A stretch of 64,000 bases of DNA from NCBI RefSeq assembly GCF_020382885.2, contig NC_058501.1:13985501-14049500 (forward strand). The letters are read 5' to 3'. Numbering within the stretch: the stretch's first letter is position 1; the number at the start of each line of letters is the position of its first letter. Source of the stretch: Scatophagus argus (lineage: Eukaryota; Chordata; Actinopteri; Scatophagidae). Position numbers and translations under genes: made by a program. Below are positions 1 through 30,770 of this stretch, in pieces. Below the pieces are notes generated by a model that saw nothing but the letters and a program-made list of their open reading frames with translations, did not search any database and was not told where the DNA came from.

Positions 1-227
1 GCTACAATGCAAATGTTGGTGTAGTCATTATTTACCTTAAGCGTTTAACAATTTTAGCTTTTAGCTCTTGCAGTGTTCACAACATACAGGAAACCAGTCT
101 GAAACTGGTACTTAATGTATTTTAAAGAAAATAAATTGACAGATTTTTCTCTGTGAGTATTTTTTTTTTCATTTACACCAAGTAGCATTTGCATATGACC
201 TACATTAGTTTGTGCTTTCCATCACAG

Positions 228-17554
<17,327 letters not shown>

Positions 17555-20500
17555 GATGAGCAAACGTGGAGATATCTGCTCACCAGACTCAGCCAGGCCT
17601 TCCTCCACATGCTGGGAAACTATCCTCCTCAGCCACCGATCTCTCTGAGAGAGCAACTATACACTGAGCACTTTTTTTAATTCTTAAACGACGAATTATT
17701 TTACTGCGTATTTCATTTACAGTGACACACTGTTTTTAATCAGCATCATTCCAAAGAGTGACCTTGTTTTGTGGATGTAGAAGAGCTTGGCGTTTGAGGT
17801 CGAGAACTACTGTTGAACTGTATATTCAGTGAGTCATGTTTCTGGGCTGTGACTCACACGGATGCACACACACCCTCAGCCACTGAGAGAGTAGAAACGC
17901 TGTGAACTCCTCAAACATCTGTGTTCTTGGCTTCTTTCCTGTCAGAGGCACAGCTGTGATCTCTGTGCTGTTGAATGTCCCAAAGCCATTGTTTGGCAAT
18001 GGAACCTTCTTAAAACTCCTGCAAACTTGAAAACGCCCACTGTAAATGTTGCCCACGTTGCAATACAGGTGAATACCACAAGAGGGTTGACTTTGTAAAG
18101 AAATGCTCTGGGGGTAACTGATCACTAGAGAACCAGTGCTGTGTTGTGATCTTGCGGCATCAGACAACAATACCACAGTGTATAATTCTGCATTTTTTAA
18201 GGCTCTAAGCAACATAAAACTGTTACAGTTAAAGCAATAACTGCTTTAATGGTGAAGTGCATGAAATACATTCACTTTTTTTTTAATCAGTAAGATTGAT
18301 GCCTTCTAATGCCTTACACACAATGGAGTCAAGGCATGACTGTATCCCCGTCTTATTTGATCTGAAAAGTGCCTTTTTGTCTTTTTGTTTTTTAGCTTGC
18401 GTCTATGTAAACACTGAATTCCAGTCAGATTCCTTTTCATGTAAGATTACTTTATGTCAGATTTTATTCCTCCTGAACAGATTTAAACACACCTTACTCC
18501 TCTGCTATGACTCAGATGTGGAGAGGATGTTAATGAAAGCAGTAAACTGGTGGCTGGATGCACATACTTGCCTGTACTGGTATTGCACTGTTTATGAAGC
18601 GCCGAAAACATCTGATGACTCTGAAACATGTGAGCAGAAAGTCTGTGAGTGAGCTTCAGAGGAATTCACTTCCTGCCAGCTTCCTTTACTGTGGTCGGAA
18701 CAAAGTAGTTGTTATGCAGTGTCATGATGGGAGAGCGACAAAGGGAACTATTTGGGCGAATGCAATACCCATGACATGGTGCACACATACAAATTACCTA
18801 GTCTTTGTAAGTGATGCTCAGAATAACCTCAAGTGTTAGCAAGTAAACTCATCTGCTTTCCACCATGGAAATCCATGAAGTAAAGTACGCATTTGATAAT
18901 CTAGTTTGCTATTGTGCTGATATCAGTTGTAACACTGCTCTGTTTTGTGTTATGAATTTAATATGTCACCTAATTAATCATGCAGTAACCCTCGGAGCCT
19001 TTAGTTTAATCAAAATGGAGGCTTCTGTTCAGAATTGGGTCTTTACAATCACAGTCTCACTATCAGAAAGTAGGTGTAAGTCATGCCAGTCATATGAGTC
19101 ATGTATATATTGATGTTATTTCTTTTCACATGTCCTGATTTTTTCGATTCAGAGTGACACAAAAAGCCTTAAGTGAAGGCCAGCACTGCCTTGAAATGGG
19201 ACTTGATCAAGTTTTCTTTAACCACTGTTATTTAGTCTTTGTATTGTTCTTGGAAGATGTTGAAAATACACTTTACTTTTTAAAAATCCAGCAGCCTGTG
19301 CTCCTTGTAAGTTAAACATGACAATGGGAATCATAATTGTCTGTTTTCTCTCTCTGTCTGTTTGTATTTGACCTCTTAATGCTCTCTCATGAAATTGTCT
19401 TAGTATGGTCAGTAATTGTGACTGCACGCTGATATTCAGGAATCCTCTTTTCTTTGAACCGTGGCCTATATCCTGAGGATGATCGCCCATTACTGAAAAA
19501 TGACATCTGATTCTTGTGTGTGAACCACAGCAGGAAAGAAACTGATCCACTCCCACAACATAGATCATCCAGCTCCTTCTACTGTAATCCCAGCCTTGCA
19601 TGCGTCTGTGATGTTAACTCTATTAGAGTTGAAAAGGTCACGGTGAGCAACGGCACATTTACTTGAAGAGGAGACTTTGATCTCCTGGTGGGCCGAACAT
19701 CCTGTCAGCCTCCTCATAAACACCTCTGGGGGTACAATTCAGAGTGGTGGGGAGGGGTGAGGTGGGTGGTAAAACTGACCTGTAGACCCCCAGTCGAATA
19801 CAAACTGCAGAAAAGTGAACAAGGGAAGAGGAGTAGGCGGGTGAAGAGGGACGCAGTTGCTCTGATGTGGCCCCATTGACAGTGGTGGGAGGGGTTGACA
19901 CCTCACTCTCAGTTATTGGCAGTATCTCCCTGTGACCTCTCCAGACCTGAGGGGATGGATGTCATGAAATGCTGCAATTTCGGTGCTGTTCAAATTGTTC
20001 TTGCCAAGAACCGCAACAGCCCTCAAACAGGCCTCAGTCAATGACCTCGGCCCTCCCCCAACTCTGGTTTTCTCCTCAGGCCTGTGGACAAAATTAATTT
20101 TTACAGCTCTGTTATTGTTCCTACCCATGTATGACCACAGAGGAACTCGGACCTGAGATGAAGTCTGTGCCCCTTGTGCAAGACAAGTAAACAAGTAAAG
20201 AATAAAGAGGTGATGGGAACTCTTTGTTTATTTGCTGATAAGCTTGTGTTTATTTTATTATTTATTTGATGTTTGCTTCCATGCAGAGCAAAAAAAAAAA
20301 TAAAAAATCTCTTTCTTACTAAGAGGTTCTTCTCCTAAAAGCCACTGAGGAAAATGTAGCAGTGCAATAAGATTGCAGACATGAGTATCTTCATCTTGAA
20401 ACAACAGAAAGCAGATTGCTGAACTAGAACACTAGAATAAAGAAAAATGATGTGTGATTGGAAACAAGTTGGTTTGGACTGGAAACATGTTAAAACCAAT

Positions 20501-20756
20501 AAGAGATAAAAACTACTTGGCAGGATGGTAACGTTCACAGTGCACTGGAGCAAACATCAAATAAATGGAAAAATAAACACTAAAATCTGCATAAAATGAA
20601 AACACAGCAGACAGCCAGTTTTTCTTTCACTTGTTTTGAAGAAAATAGGCCTTTTATGACTTGACACTGAACAACAATCTTGTGGTAAAATGGAGATTTT
20701 TGCAGCGGGGACGACATGTTTAACATTGCACAAACTGACAAATGAAATCAAGAAGA

Positions 20757-20771
20757 CCCCCCCCCCCCCCC
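20757..20771. repeat. Poly-C (poly-G) homopolymer, 15 bases
   Basis: Uninterrupted run of 15 C on the + strand. It may be length-variable, and base-call length errors are possible here. Confidence 0.9.
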
Positions 20772-21239
20772 TTTTGTATGCGTGTAAGAAGGAGAGGAAG
20801 CTCAATTCCATATGCCTGAAATATGGCCGAAGTTTTATCAGAGCAGGAACATCCTCTGTGTCTCCTCTCATCCCTCAGCAGGCTTTGAAGTGCAAGTAGT
20901 ATTGTGTCTGAGAGATCTCCCCATTTGTTTTCCTCTGAAGTCTGCAGGGCCCCCTGCAATGCATTCACTAGAATTTACAAGGTGTGTAATTTACCCTGCG
21001 TTGGTTTTCTAATCTTTTGAATTGCTGAGATCAAACATGTACTTCTTCTTAAGGGCATCTTGTTTGATTCACATGCTCTCTTTTGTTTCTGATAACAACG
21101 GATCGCAGCTCTGTGTAAGTATCCCTATAAGGCTGTAAAAGAGTGCCATGACCTCCCAGGCCTCCCTTTTATTGGGTTTTTCTCTTGGATCCACATATGA
21201 GTTCTTGTTTGAATGTGCCACTGAAAATTATAAATATTG

Positions 21240-21545
21240 TCTAAAAAAGGCATAAAGTACTCAATATGCAGATTGGATAATTTCATAATATTACATTATT
21301 GTATCAGAATTTTTGATGCGTGTATCACTTTAACTTTAACAGCTAGTAAAGTGGCAATAGTTTGAACTACTTTATGATAATGTAACTAAAACTGCCAGAT
21401 AGATGTGTTAAGAGGGTAAGAACAAACTTTTTCCTTGAAATGATATGGAGCAGTACAAAGAATAAGAAGAAATACCTCAAAACTGTACATACTTAATTGT
21501 ACAGTACTTGTGAGTAGATGTATTTAGTTTCCACTACTGTCAGCA
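21240..21545. repeat. Diverged dispersed repeat, copy 2
   Basis: In opposite orientation to 8640-9080: ctgccagatagatgtg ... ggagcagtacaa ... aatacctcaaaactgtacat ... gtacagtacttgtgagtaga ... ccactactg. It resembles the end of a common percomorph interspersed repeat. The boundaries are approximate. Confidence 0.55.
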
Positions 21546-22072
21546 ACCATTATTTTATATTACTAGCTTACTAGCTTATATGCCTACTAGTGATAAGTGT
21601 TAAACATACATCTTCCAAATAAACAGATACATCAGATGTGCTGGAACAAGTAATCCTAGAGAAAATAAAAACATTTCATAATTATAAATAATTGTCATAT
21701 GTATATGCAAATTGTCAAATAATTGTCCTACGTATATGAAAATTGCCATATATATATAATCATTAATGTTTTTTATGTGCACGTTTGAGCTTGCTTATTC
21801 TATATACTGTTCCGTAGACAAATCTATAACAGTACAACAGTAAGTATACTTAATCATATCTCTTTTGATTTATACACCTTTTACTTTTTATTCATTCAGT
21901 ATTGGACACTTTGGCTCTCTTACTGCTCGGTACGCTAATATTTTCATCCAGTGGAATCAACAACATCTTGTGTTTTGTAGCAGCTCTGCGGGCATATCGA
22001 CCATTCGACTACATAATCGCACACAGACTTGACTTCCATTACATTTTTGTTTCCAACACGCCGTCGCAGGGA

Positions 22073-22572
22073 TGCAGCCAATCATGAAGCCAGTGTGAAA
22101 GCTGAGGAGGTGGGAGGAGAAAAGGCCCAGGAGAGCTCGCAGGAGCTTTCCCTACCTCATCTGGTGCGGAGCTGCTGGAGTGGTGGCAGTCTGTGCGTCC
22201 TGCTTGCCGAAACAGAAGAAACTTTGTCTTAACTTACTCAGTATCAGCGGGGAATGCATTGAGAGAAGGAAATGCGTCTGCTGCACTGCTGCTGGGAGAA
22301 AACTACGGAGTACACAGCCTGCACTGTAAAGCCGCTTTCCCATGCGTAAGAAAACATCAGATTACTGGACTACTCCGAACTTCATCGTCTGCGGACCCAG
22401 TGCGCTTTTGGAAAAGTTGTTGTGTTTAGTGGCGCGTTTAGATTTAGAGAGTTGAGAGTAGTTGATGGCTTCAGACTGAATAAAGTTTAGTCAGGGATTT
22501 TGAGACGCACCGATCGGTCCGCTCGAAGGATTTTTTTCTTTCTTTTTTTTTCTCTATTTGGAGACTGAAGGC
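22073..22572 (+). promoter_or_regulatory. nradd: Probable nradd promoter and 5'UTR
   Basis: About 500 bp upstream of the nradd ATG, richer in CpG than the flanks. It has a CCAAT box at 22078-22082 and no clear TATA box. The transcription start cannot be placed from sequence alone. Confidence 0.35.
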
Positions 22573-25500
22573 ATGAAACTGTTTGTCATCTGCGCGCTTC
22601 TGCTGTTAAAAGTAAGTAAACAGTTAATGATCACTTAACTAACACAATAACACATGTGTCCAAGCGTTTATTAAGTGCTGCTTTCTCGTTTCACTCTCTC
22701 ATCATTATAGCATCCTAACAGCAGCCATTGTAACCTTCAGCCACCGAGTTCTAGTTTACGCCATTGTTCCCAACGGGAATCCGTTCAACACAACAGAGCC
22801 ATATTTCATTAAGGCTGTGTCACACGTTGCTGAATATGTTTGTTGCCATTTTGTAGGAGACAAATGACAAAGAAAGAGTGAGAGTATTTCCGGTTAAATT
22901 TGGCTCTTTTAAAGTCTCTCACGATCAAAGTGAAATAAAACATTTTTTTTTTATTATAATCGTGCTTGTCTCTTAAAAACACACCTTGGACTGTGGCCCT
23001 GCCTACTGTACCTCTACACACAGAATGTTGTAGACTTTCATGGTGACAAAACATCGCAGAAGCACACAGTTTATCAAGATTACGCACCTACGCCGTGATA
23101 AATGATGTATTTTATGAACAAATTATAGTTTCAGTTGTGTTTGATAGCATATCATTAAACCAGGATCAGTGTGAAAAGAAGGCCCCTGCCTCCACAGTTG
23201 CAGACAATAATTTAACACACATCCACCTCAAGAAGCCCATGGGGCTTGTAATCTTGTCTGGACTCGCTCAGTCAGAGTCAGAGCACTTCTGTGAGATCAA
23301 AGTGTTTAGATAAAACTTCAGCTCTCAAAAAGATGAGTATCTCTCTTATTATGAAGGTGTTATACTCAAAAGGGTACTTTAAAAAAAATCTGATGCCATT
23401 TCTCGTTTGCTTTGCAAACACAAGTGTTTCTTTAGCCCACCCGAAAGTTATCATACATCATATGATTCCTTAATTACTCACTGGATGATTTAGTGTAAAA
23501 TTTGATTGTATATCACAGCATGTGAACACATTTTTCAGGATTTTCTGCTGTTGACTCAGTGTCTCAGGCTCGTGTTGTCTGTGGTTTTACTGTGCTTTGC
23601 CATATTTGATGCAGTTTCTGGTGAAAATGTGGCCTAACTCTCAGTGTGGCTGAGTCTGGATATCCGGACCAAAGCAATTATCATCATTTTCTCCCAGTTT
23701 GTGGGAGGAGGTTGGGGTGTGGGGGTGGGGGGTGTTAGTTTGTTACCACAGTCATTTGAATTTCCATAGAGTCGTTAGGCAGATTTCTCTTGAGGGCAGA
23801 CCTCAAGATCATTTAGAAATTTGAACCACTTCTCAATGCTTTGGTGAGACTTGGAAATCAGTAGATTAACAGCTAATGGATTGTCCCTGTTTGAGTTATG
23901 ATGATAGTTTTGAATGAGCTTGTTGCCCAGAAAGAGAAAACCGTGTCCTTTAATTTGTCCTTTATGCTCCCCGTATAGTAATGACAGTAATCAGTGAAGA
24001 CGGGAGGTTTATCTCAGACAACTTTCCCTCAGCTCAGGCTGTCTCTGCTGAAAGACTTCTGTCTGTGGTGACCACGTCCAGCCTGTGGAGGCTCATGGGT
24101 CATTGTCTTCACAGAAGAGCCTGGGAGAGAGCATCCTTTTGTGTGTTTATTTTCACGCAGATTAGATTAACTGTGGAAATTCCAAAAGTGGGCCCACTTC
24201 AAAGAAGGGCAGAAAATGCTTTAGGCACAGCGAAGGCTAAAAGCTGACATGAAGTGTGTGTGTGTGTGTGTGTGTGTATGATATGCGATGACTGAGTGAC
24301 TCCGGCAGCCGTGGAGTTGAGAGCCCCATTGAAAGCAGTGCTCCTCGGTGGTCTGTCTGTTCTCACTGGGGAATCCCTTCAGATTGCAGCTTCTTACCTA
24401 AATGGAAAAAGCATCTGCAGTGCTCATCCCTCCAGACTTTCTGCTCACAAGGCTATAAGACTGAATACTAAAATCGCACCAAATTAATCTTTAAATGAAA
24501 ATTGGACATGACGACAAAGTTTGATAGCGTAGGAACACCAGAAAACGGAATAAGATAGTAAAAGTTTCACAATGATTAATAATAGTTGATAACAGGGCTG
24601 TCCAAAGTTGGGCCTGCAGGTCAAAGTTAACCTGTCAAAAGGTTCACTTTACATAAGTAAATATGAATTTCTTTGGCTTGTTGCCCACAATTAACTTTCA
24701 GTTTTGGCATTTCAAAGCAAAACGCTTGGGCACCACTGATTGATAACGACATATAATAGAGTTAACAAAATGCTTAAATTGTAAAGCAAGTTGATGTATG
24801 TGCCACATCAGTTTAACAGATCAGAGCTAGCTATGCTCTCCATTATTCTTTAGCCACAGACCTTGAAGTTGTGATTTGTTTTAACCCACGATCAAAGGAA
24901 GCATAAAACCTTTTTGTTCTGAGCTGGATTTATTAAACATAATTTCCTCAAACAATGAATTTGAAATTGCTGGAAACTGATTCTTGACAGTATTAAGTGG
25001 GATAAATATAAATATGTACTGGGATATTTTCTCATACCAATAGACATTAAGTGGTATCCTTATATAGTAGCATTTCCTACTGCATATACAGTAGATAGTG
25101 ATTTACTCATTCCTTTACTGAGTAGATTACTGTTCCTGCATGTCTCCAGTGGGGCATGGACTAAATATTTTATTGTATGCTGGGCACCAGTGGGTGAAGT
25201 GCCAAGATTTTTGCAGCTCCTGCTCTGAGCCCTCCAGGCAGGCTTACAGAGCTGCACCAGATCAGACTCACACTGAGGTCAAAAATGAAGCAGAGCCACT
25301 GTCACCAAATATTTATCAAAGTATAGATTGAGTACTAAGAGGTTAGGTAATGTGAGCAGAGGTGCTTCATTTGTCACAAGGAGAGGACCAACCAGAGTTA
25401 GCAGGAAGCCTTTGTGTTGTTACGGTCCCGGCTTGGTCACAATCTGCCAACTCCAAACATTCTAATGGCTCCTGCCTGCTGGATCCTACCAACCCGACAC

Positions 25501-28500
25501 CCAAATACCTCTGATCTGGTGCTCAGATATCATCAGACTCCTCTGTAAGCGCCGCAGTAAAACAGGCTGTTGTTTTTGGAACGAGGTGGGCCTCGATTCA
25601 AAGCGGTTTCTCCTCTAGTATCAGCATGGAACATTTCAGTATTTTGCGACTGGGGGCATGGCGTGCTGTGTGTGTGTGTGTGTATGTGTGTGTGATGTGT
25701 CTGTGTCTCTGGTGGGCTTTTTGTTGGAGGCTCTACAGGTTTGCACACGTTGTCTGTGTTTCTTGGCAGACCTAAGAGACAAAGAGAGACATCAGTGGGT
25801 TGTTTAGCTGTTTCCCCTTTGCAGGAGGTTAGTTGTTTGACATCTGTTTGCTCTTGTTAGCCCCCAGGCAGAGTAGGCCAATCTCCCTTAAATGTGTGCA
25901 TGTTTAAGATGCCGCTGTTCAGGGCCTGGAGAAGGGGAGTTTGTGAAATACTGACCTTCATAGACACACCTGCAGGGCTTTGGTGACTTCAAAGGCCCCC
26001 TCCCAGTCACCCAAACAGACACTTGCATGCTGGGCAGCCTTGGTTAACTGACACCCTTGCCTGGGGCTGGAGCCGTCTCCTTCTCCCCCACCCTCCCTTT
26101 TCTGATGTCAAGAAATACACACACATGTATAGTATGCTGCATTCACACATAGATACACATTGTCATTCACACTGATTTGGAACAAGTGGGAGTGCGGAAG
26201 CTTGTTTTTCGATTCTTCTTTCTTCCTTTTCTGTGTGTTTTCCTTCACCGATTTATATCTTATTTTTTCCACTGGCCTAAAGCCATTTGATTAAAGCCAG
26301 CCACTCCTGTCAGGCACCAACCCTGCTGCACAAGCCATTAGGAATGTCCAATCTATCCCTCATGTCATAACTCAAGCTGGGCTCTCCATTACCCACTTGC
26401 AGATAAGGACTCGGAGCATTTTAAAGGGCCAAAACTGAAGCGGATAGATAGATAAAAAGGCAATTTTCAGTCCCAGCAGTTCCTCGCTTCACCTCTAATT
26501 GCACAGTGGTGGGATGTGTGCGATTTCCTTCCCATATGTGGTGTGATGCAGAAAACTCCCTTTTCTTTCATTTTATTGTTAGGCAACTATTTAAGTTAAA
26601 CATGCATCTTTTAACGGTTTTGAAAATGGCCTTTATTGATAATATTTGTTTCGTCGATTAGTATTTTTTTCCCTAAAGATGCCATTTATTCACTGTAGGT
26701 TACTCTTGGAGATGCCTGTGCCAGTGGCCAGTTCACTGACTCAGGGCAGTGTTGCAGCCTGTGTCCTGCTGGCTTTGGAGTGGAAGTAGAGTGTGGGAAA
26801 GAGGATACCAAGTGCACACCATGTCCACAGGGTAAGCAATTATAATCTAAGGTTACTCCACTAATGTAGAATATGTTTTACCTGCCTGATCATTATCTCT
26901 GTCATCTGTTTAAGAGGCTGAAAAATTTGAAAAAGCACTGCGCCTCATCATTTCCTCTGATATTAGTGAGAAAAACACGGTTTATCCAGACGGACTGATT
27001 TTGTGCTCTGTTTCCCAGGTACATTTTCCTCATCTGACAGCCTCGGGCCTTGCCTTCAATGTACCAAGTGCCCACCGAGTCTCCCCGTGTTGGCCTCTTG
27101 CTCTGCCACTCAGGACACACAATGTGAATGTGACAATGGCTTCTTCTTTCTGAGCAGCTATGGCCTGTGTGCGCCTTGCTCCAAATGCGCTCACGGCGAG
27201 GGAGTTATCCGGGAGTGTGGCCCACAGGGAAACACGCAGTGCCAGATATGTGGCCCGGGAACATTTTCAGAGGAGCTGAGAAGCACCAAACCCTGTCAGG
27301 CCTGCACCCAGTGCTCCGACAGTGAGGTGGAGATCCGAGCCTGCATGCCTAACTCTGACACTCTCTGCATGGGTGAGTTGAATCAGTCTCACAGAAAATA
27401 ACCCCAACGAATGCAAATTTTGGTCTTTTAAAGGTATTTACCGAGAACAGGCAAAGTGTAGAAAAGTGCCAACCTTATAATATTAAGGATGTAATGCAGT
27501 GAAAGGCAGCGATAGTAAAACAAAGAAAGGGAGGAAAGAAAGAACGAGCTAACCGGAGGGGGACAGGGATTGGGAGGGTCTGTTAGAGTACAGCGACATG
27601 TGGTCAACACCTGCATCCACACCTCATCTGATCACTCAGAAACACTCTGAGCTGGGAAACATGAGTCATGAAAAACGAGCCCACTGAAGTGCAGTAATCC
27701 AATTGGTATGAGTTTGACAGGTCTTTAGGTTAACTACCCACAAGAACCTTAAGGCCAAGGGAGGCTCCAAACCCTGACTTGCTCTCAAATGGCTTCATTT
27801 GCTCTCCAGGAGTAAGGTCATCTGTACACACTCTGGTTCCATATGTCATGACCCATTGACCCCAGAAAGGTCAGCACAGTACCTTGTGGTGTTTGATCCC
27901 AAAATAGGCAGACCGCAGGAGGGAGTACGATGCTGGAAACAGGGGCAATGAAAGGTTTCAAAACCCCAGGGGACCGGGATGACTGAGGGTATCATTACAT
28001 CAGGCGTACAGGCTTCTGTGGAATTATTTCTGGCCCAAATATGTTTCCGATGTGCATATGTGCAGATGCAATAATACTGGACCTGACAGACCAGATTTTT
28101 TTCCCTTCTCAATATAAATAGATAAGAAGCTGCACATTTTGTCTCGTCCTGCTCTCGATGGGCCTGATGGGACACGTGATGCTCCTCGCTTTCCAGGCGT
28201 TGAGGAGGCGACGACGGAAGGGGAGACCAGTCCTGCCGATGGAATGCCCAAGTTTACCCCACAGGATGAGGGAGGCAGCAACAACATTCTGGCCTACGTG
28301 TCTGTTCTGGCTGCTGTGGTGCTGGGTCTGCTTATTTATGTGGCTTATAAATGGTGAGTTTTCACAAAGGATGGGTCCTCGTCCTTAAATGGATACAATA
28401 ATGATTATAAGATTGGTCCTGAGATGAGAAATGTGGGTGGCTTGACTGACACTGTTTTCCTTCGCTCCTCTCAGCTGGAGATCATGTAAACAGAAGAGGG

Positions 28501-29338
28501 CTCTCTCCAAGGCCCGTGCAGCTGAGCTGGGAGCATCGCCAGAGGGTGAAAAGCTCCAAAGTGACAGCGGAGTTTTTCTGGACTCTCACAGCCTACAGGA
28601 CAACCAGCTCAGCAAAGGTGTGGTAGACACAGCTACTTTGAAAATGAACTAAATTCAAGTTTCAGATCTAACAAGGTTTAAAATCCAGACCTTTATTAGA
28701 CTGCATAACCAGCTGTGTAGAATTTGCACTAATACTAATCAAATTATCTCAAATTGCCAGAACTGAATTTAAAATCCTCGTGTGAACTAAAGGCCGTTTG
28801 TTGCTAGCAAACATGGATGTAAACAAGATTTACTTGTAGGTTTCAAAATCATTAAAACAAATTGGCATGTTATTTATTTTTGGAAAGAAACACCAAAACT
28901 AAAGCTTTTACTCATGGCTGCTATTCTTATTTACCTGGTATTACTTCGTATTTCTACAATGACAGAACTATTGTGATATTTGGATTGTTATCATAGTAAG
29001 CTAATTTGTTTTGTCTTTTCACAGGTACTAAGAGGGACAGCAAGCTGGACAATCGTCTGTACATCAACTTACCCCCCTGCAGACAGGAAGAGGTGGAGCG
29101 CCTCCTGCAGGAGGGAGGGGGCAGGGGTTGGAGGCAGGTGGGCGCGGCGCTGGGCTATGAGCCTGAACAGCTGGACCTGTTTGGGCATGGAGAGGCCCCC
29201 GCTCACACCCTCCTCTCTAACTGGGCCCAGAAAGAGGGCTCCACTCTGGGACTGCTGTGCACTGCACTAACTCGTGTCGAGAGGCCTGACGTTGTAACAG
29301 TTCTTAACTGCCCCACGCAGGGTGTTTCTGTGGTTTGA
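22573..29338 (+). CDS. nradd: Neurotrophin receptor alike death-domain protein (p75NTR-related)
   Basis: Type I membrane receptor of the p75NTR/TNFR family. Fish and frog NRH1/nradd relatives have been linked to convergent-extension signalling; this copy's ligand is unknown. Exons: 22573-22611, 26699-26831, 27019-27372, 28197-28353, 28475-28617, 29025-29338, in phase, giving 379 aa. The start is the first ATG and opens a signal peptide (MKLFVICALLLLK). Residues 18-175 form four cysteine-rich repeats (first cysteine in GDACASG, last in DTLCM). A short stalk follows. The membrane helix is about 206-227 (ILAYVSVLAAVVLGLLIYVA). A juxtamembrane segment contains KLQSDSGVFLDSHSLQD, a p75NTR signature, and the death domain spans about 290-360. 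The stalk is much shorter than in p75NTR, and the C-terminus is GVSVV where p75NTR ends SPV. Position between nbeal2 and setd2 favours nradd over ngfr. It is convergent with setd2. Confidence 0.93.
24254..24277. repeat. (GT)12 microsatellite
   Basis: Uninterrupted GT repeat in nradd intron 1. A second, imperfect TG tract lies at about 25667-25694 in the same intron. Confidence 0.9.
24593..24738. mobile_element. 146-bp hAT-type MITE with target duplication
   Basis: The ends CAGGGCTGTCCAAA and (reverse complement of the right end) CAGTGGTGCCCAAG match at most positions, in the style of hAT termini. The flanking 8-mers gttgataa (24585-24592) and attgataa (24739-24746) agree at 7 of 8 bases, as expected for an 8-bp hAT target-site duplication. 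There is no coding capacity. It lies in nradd intron 1. Confidence 0.75.
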
Positions 29339-30220
29339 CAGCTTCCCAAACACTAAGATGACACTAAAAGACTCAAGTGATTAACTTTTTTTTTTAAACA
29401 ACCAGGGAGGCACTGTGATGTCAACACTTCACGTCACCGTTGGAGGCTGCCAGCGATGCTTCCAGTTGTTTTGCTGGACACTTATAATTTGGTTTTTGTT
29501 TGTGTAACTCTTTCCTTTAGCTCAGTTTATGTAACCTTTTGATTTTACATCGATCAATCTCCTGTGACGTGTCTGTCACTGCTACAGAGCAAATCGCCAG
29601 TTAACTCTCATTGCCACAATGGAGGGAACAGCATTTTTCAGTTCTGGTTTAGCCTTGGTGCCTTGCTAAGTGGACACTGCAGAAACCTGGTCAGATTTGA
29701 TTTGACATATGATGACCTCCACATACATTACAATAATTACATTTACAGAGTTGTTTACATGCACACAAATCCCAGTTACTGTCAGTATTTAGTTAGTGAC
29801 AGGAAACAGAATGATGTGTTTACATGTGTTGTTGCACGAGTGTGATTACTCTAAATCCACTGTTTACCTGTTATTTGGACAGCAATCAGATTTATCCCCT
29901 GCCCCCTTTAAAACATCAGCCTTCCATGCACTATTGTAAACAAATATGGAAGGTTTAGATCATCAGGTTTCTAGTCTGTTTGATTATTCACAACTTCAGC
30001 AACCACATACTGCAGTACTGTGGTACTGCAGTTGATTTTTGTCAAAAGGAAACAGATTCTTGTAAGATTACTGCTTTCTAACAAGATACGACTTTGACTG
30101 TTTCAGTGCACATGTCCATGACTAAAAAGAGAAGAAAACTTCAGGAGATGTTCATGGCCAACTGATCAGATTTCTCCAGAAGCAAACAAGGGTTAAATCT
30201 TGCCAAAATGATGCTTGCAG

Positions 30221-30269
<49 letters not shown>

Positions 30270-30770
30270 GTGTAGAAGGGAACTATTCACAAGATTGATA
30301 TTAAAATTTGTTTTTTTCTCCCTTTTCTGCCGCAGTCCCGAAGTAGCCTTGGTATTTATTTACACTGAGGATATATTGTGCACCAGTGATGTTTCAGATC
30401 TCATCAGAAGATGAAACTGAAGCATTCTGTGAAATATAAAAACACCTTTTTTTTTTTAGCTCTTCCTAATAATCATGTATGATTGTAAATATTTTAAATG
30501 TTGCTTTGTTATTTGTAAGTCATGGCTTAAAGTGAAATCATTTATTAAGTGTGAAGAATTAAGAAAATGATGAGAAATTAATCTATTCTCCCGTGCATAC
30601 TTAATAAACACCAATTTTTATTCTTGATTCTTGAGTTCTTATATTAGACACAGAAAAAAAATCGAAAGACACTGTTAACATCAGTGCTTATTTCCAAGTT
30701 GACATTTTGCTTTGTATTTATTTCAGCATCGTTTCAAGTCCGTAAATAAATAAAATCTGTCTGAAATCTG
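29339..30770 (+). other. nradd: nradd 3'UTR with poly(A) signals
   Basis: Non-coding sequence after the nradd stop. It contains a (TA)23 tract (30222-30267) and candidate AATAAA signals at 30603-30608 and within aaataaataaaa near 30744. Which signal is used cannot be told. Confidence 0.55.
30222..30267. repeat. (TA)23 microsatellite
   Basis: Uninterrupted TA dinucleotides, within the presumed nradd 3'UTR. Confidence 0.95.

Larger units (their letters stand above)
17555..22080. other. nbeal2 3'UTR and nbeal2-nradd intergenic region
   Basis: No convincing exon seen. The first part must be nbeal2 3'UTR, but no AATAAA lies close to the stop; the clearest is at 20201-20206, 2.6 kb downstream. 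The region also holds a 15-base C tract (20757-20771) and repeat copy 2 (21240-21545). Open frames such as 18296-18652 (+) and 19218-19601 (-) lack splice context or a recognisable domain. Confidence 0.6.

Noticed and set aside
28139-28196. 5' extension of the nradd membrane exon
   Set aside because: The frame stays open into the intron, but there is no alternative acceptor and the phase-1 join at 28197 fits the family.
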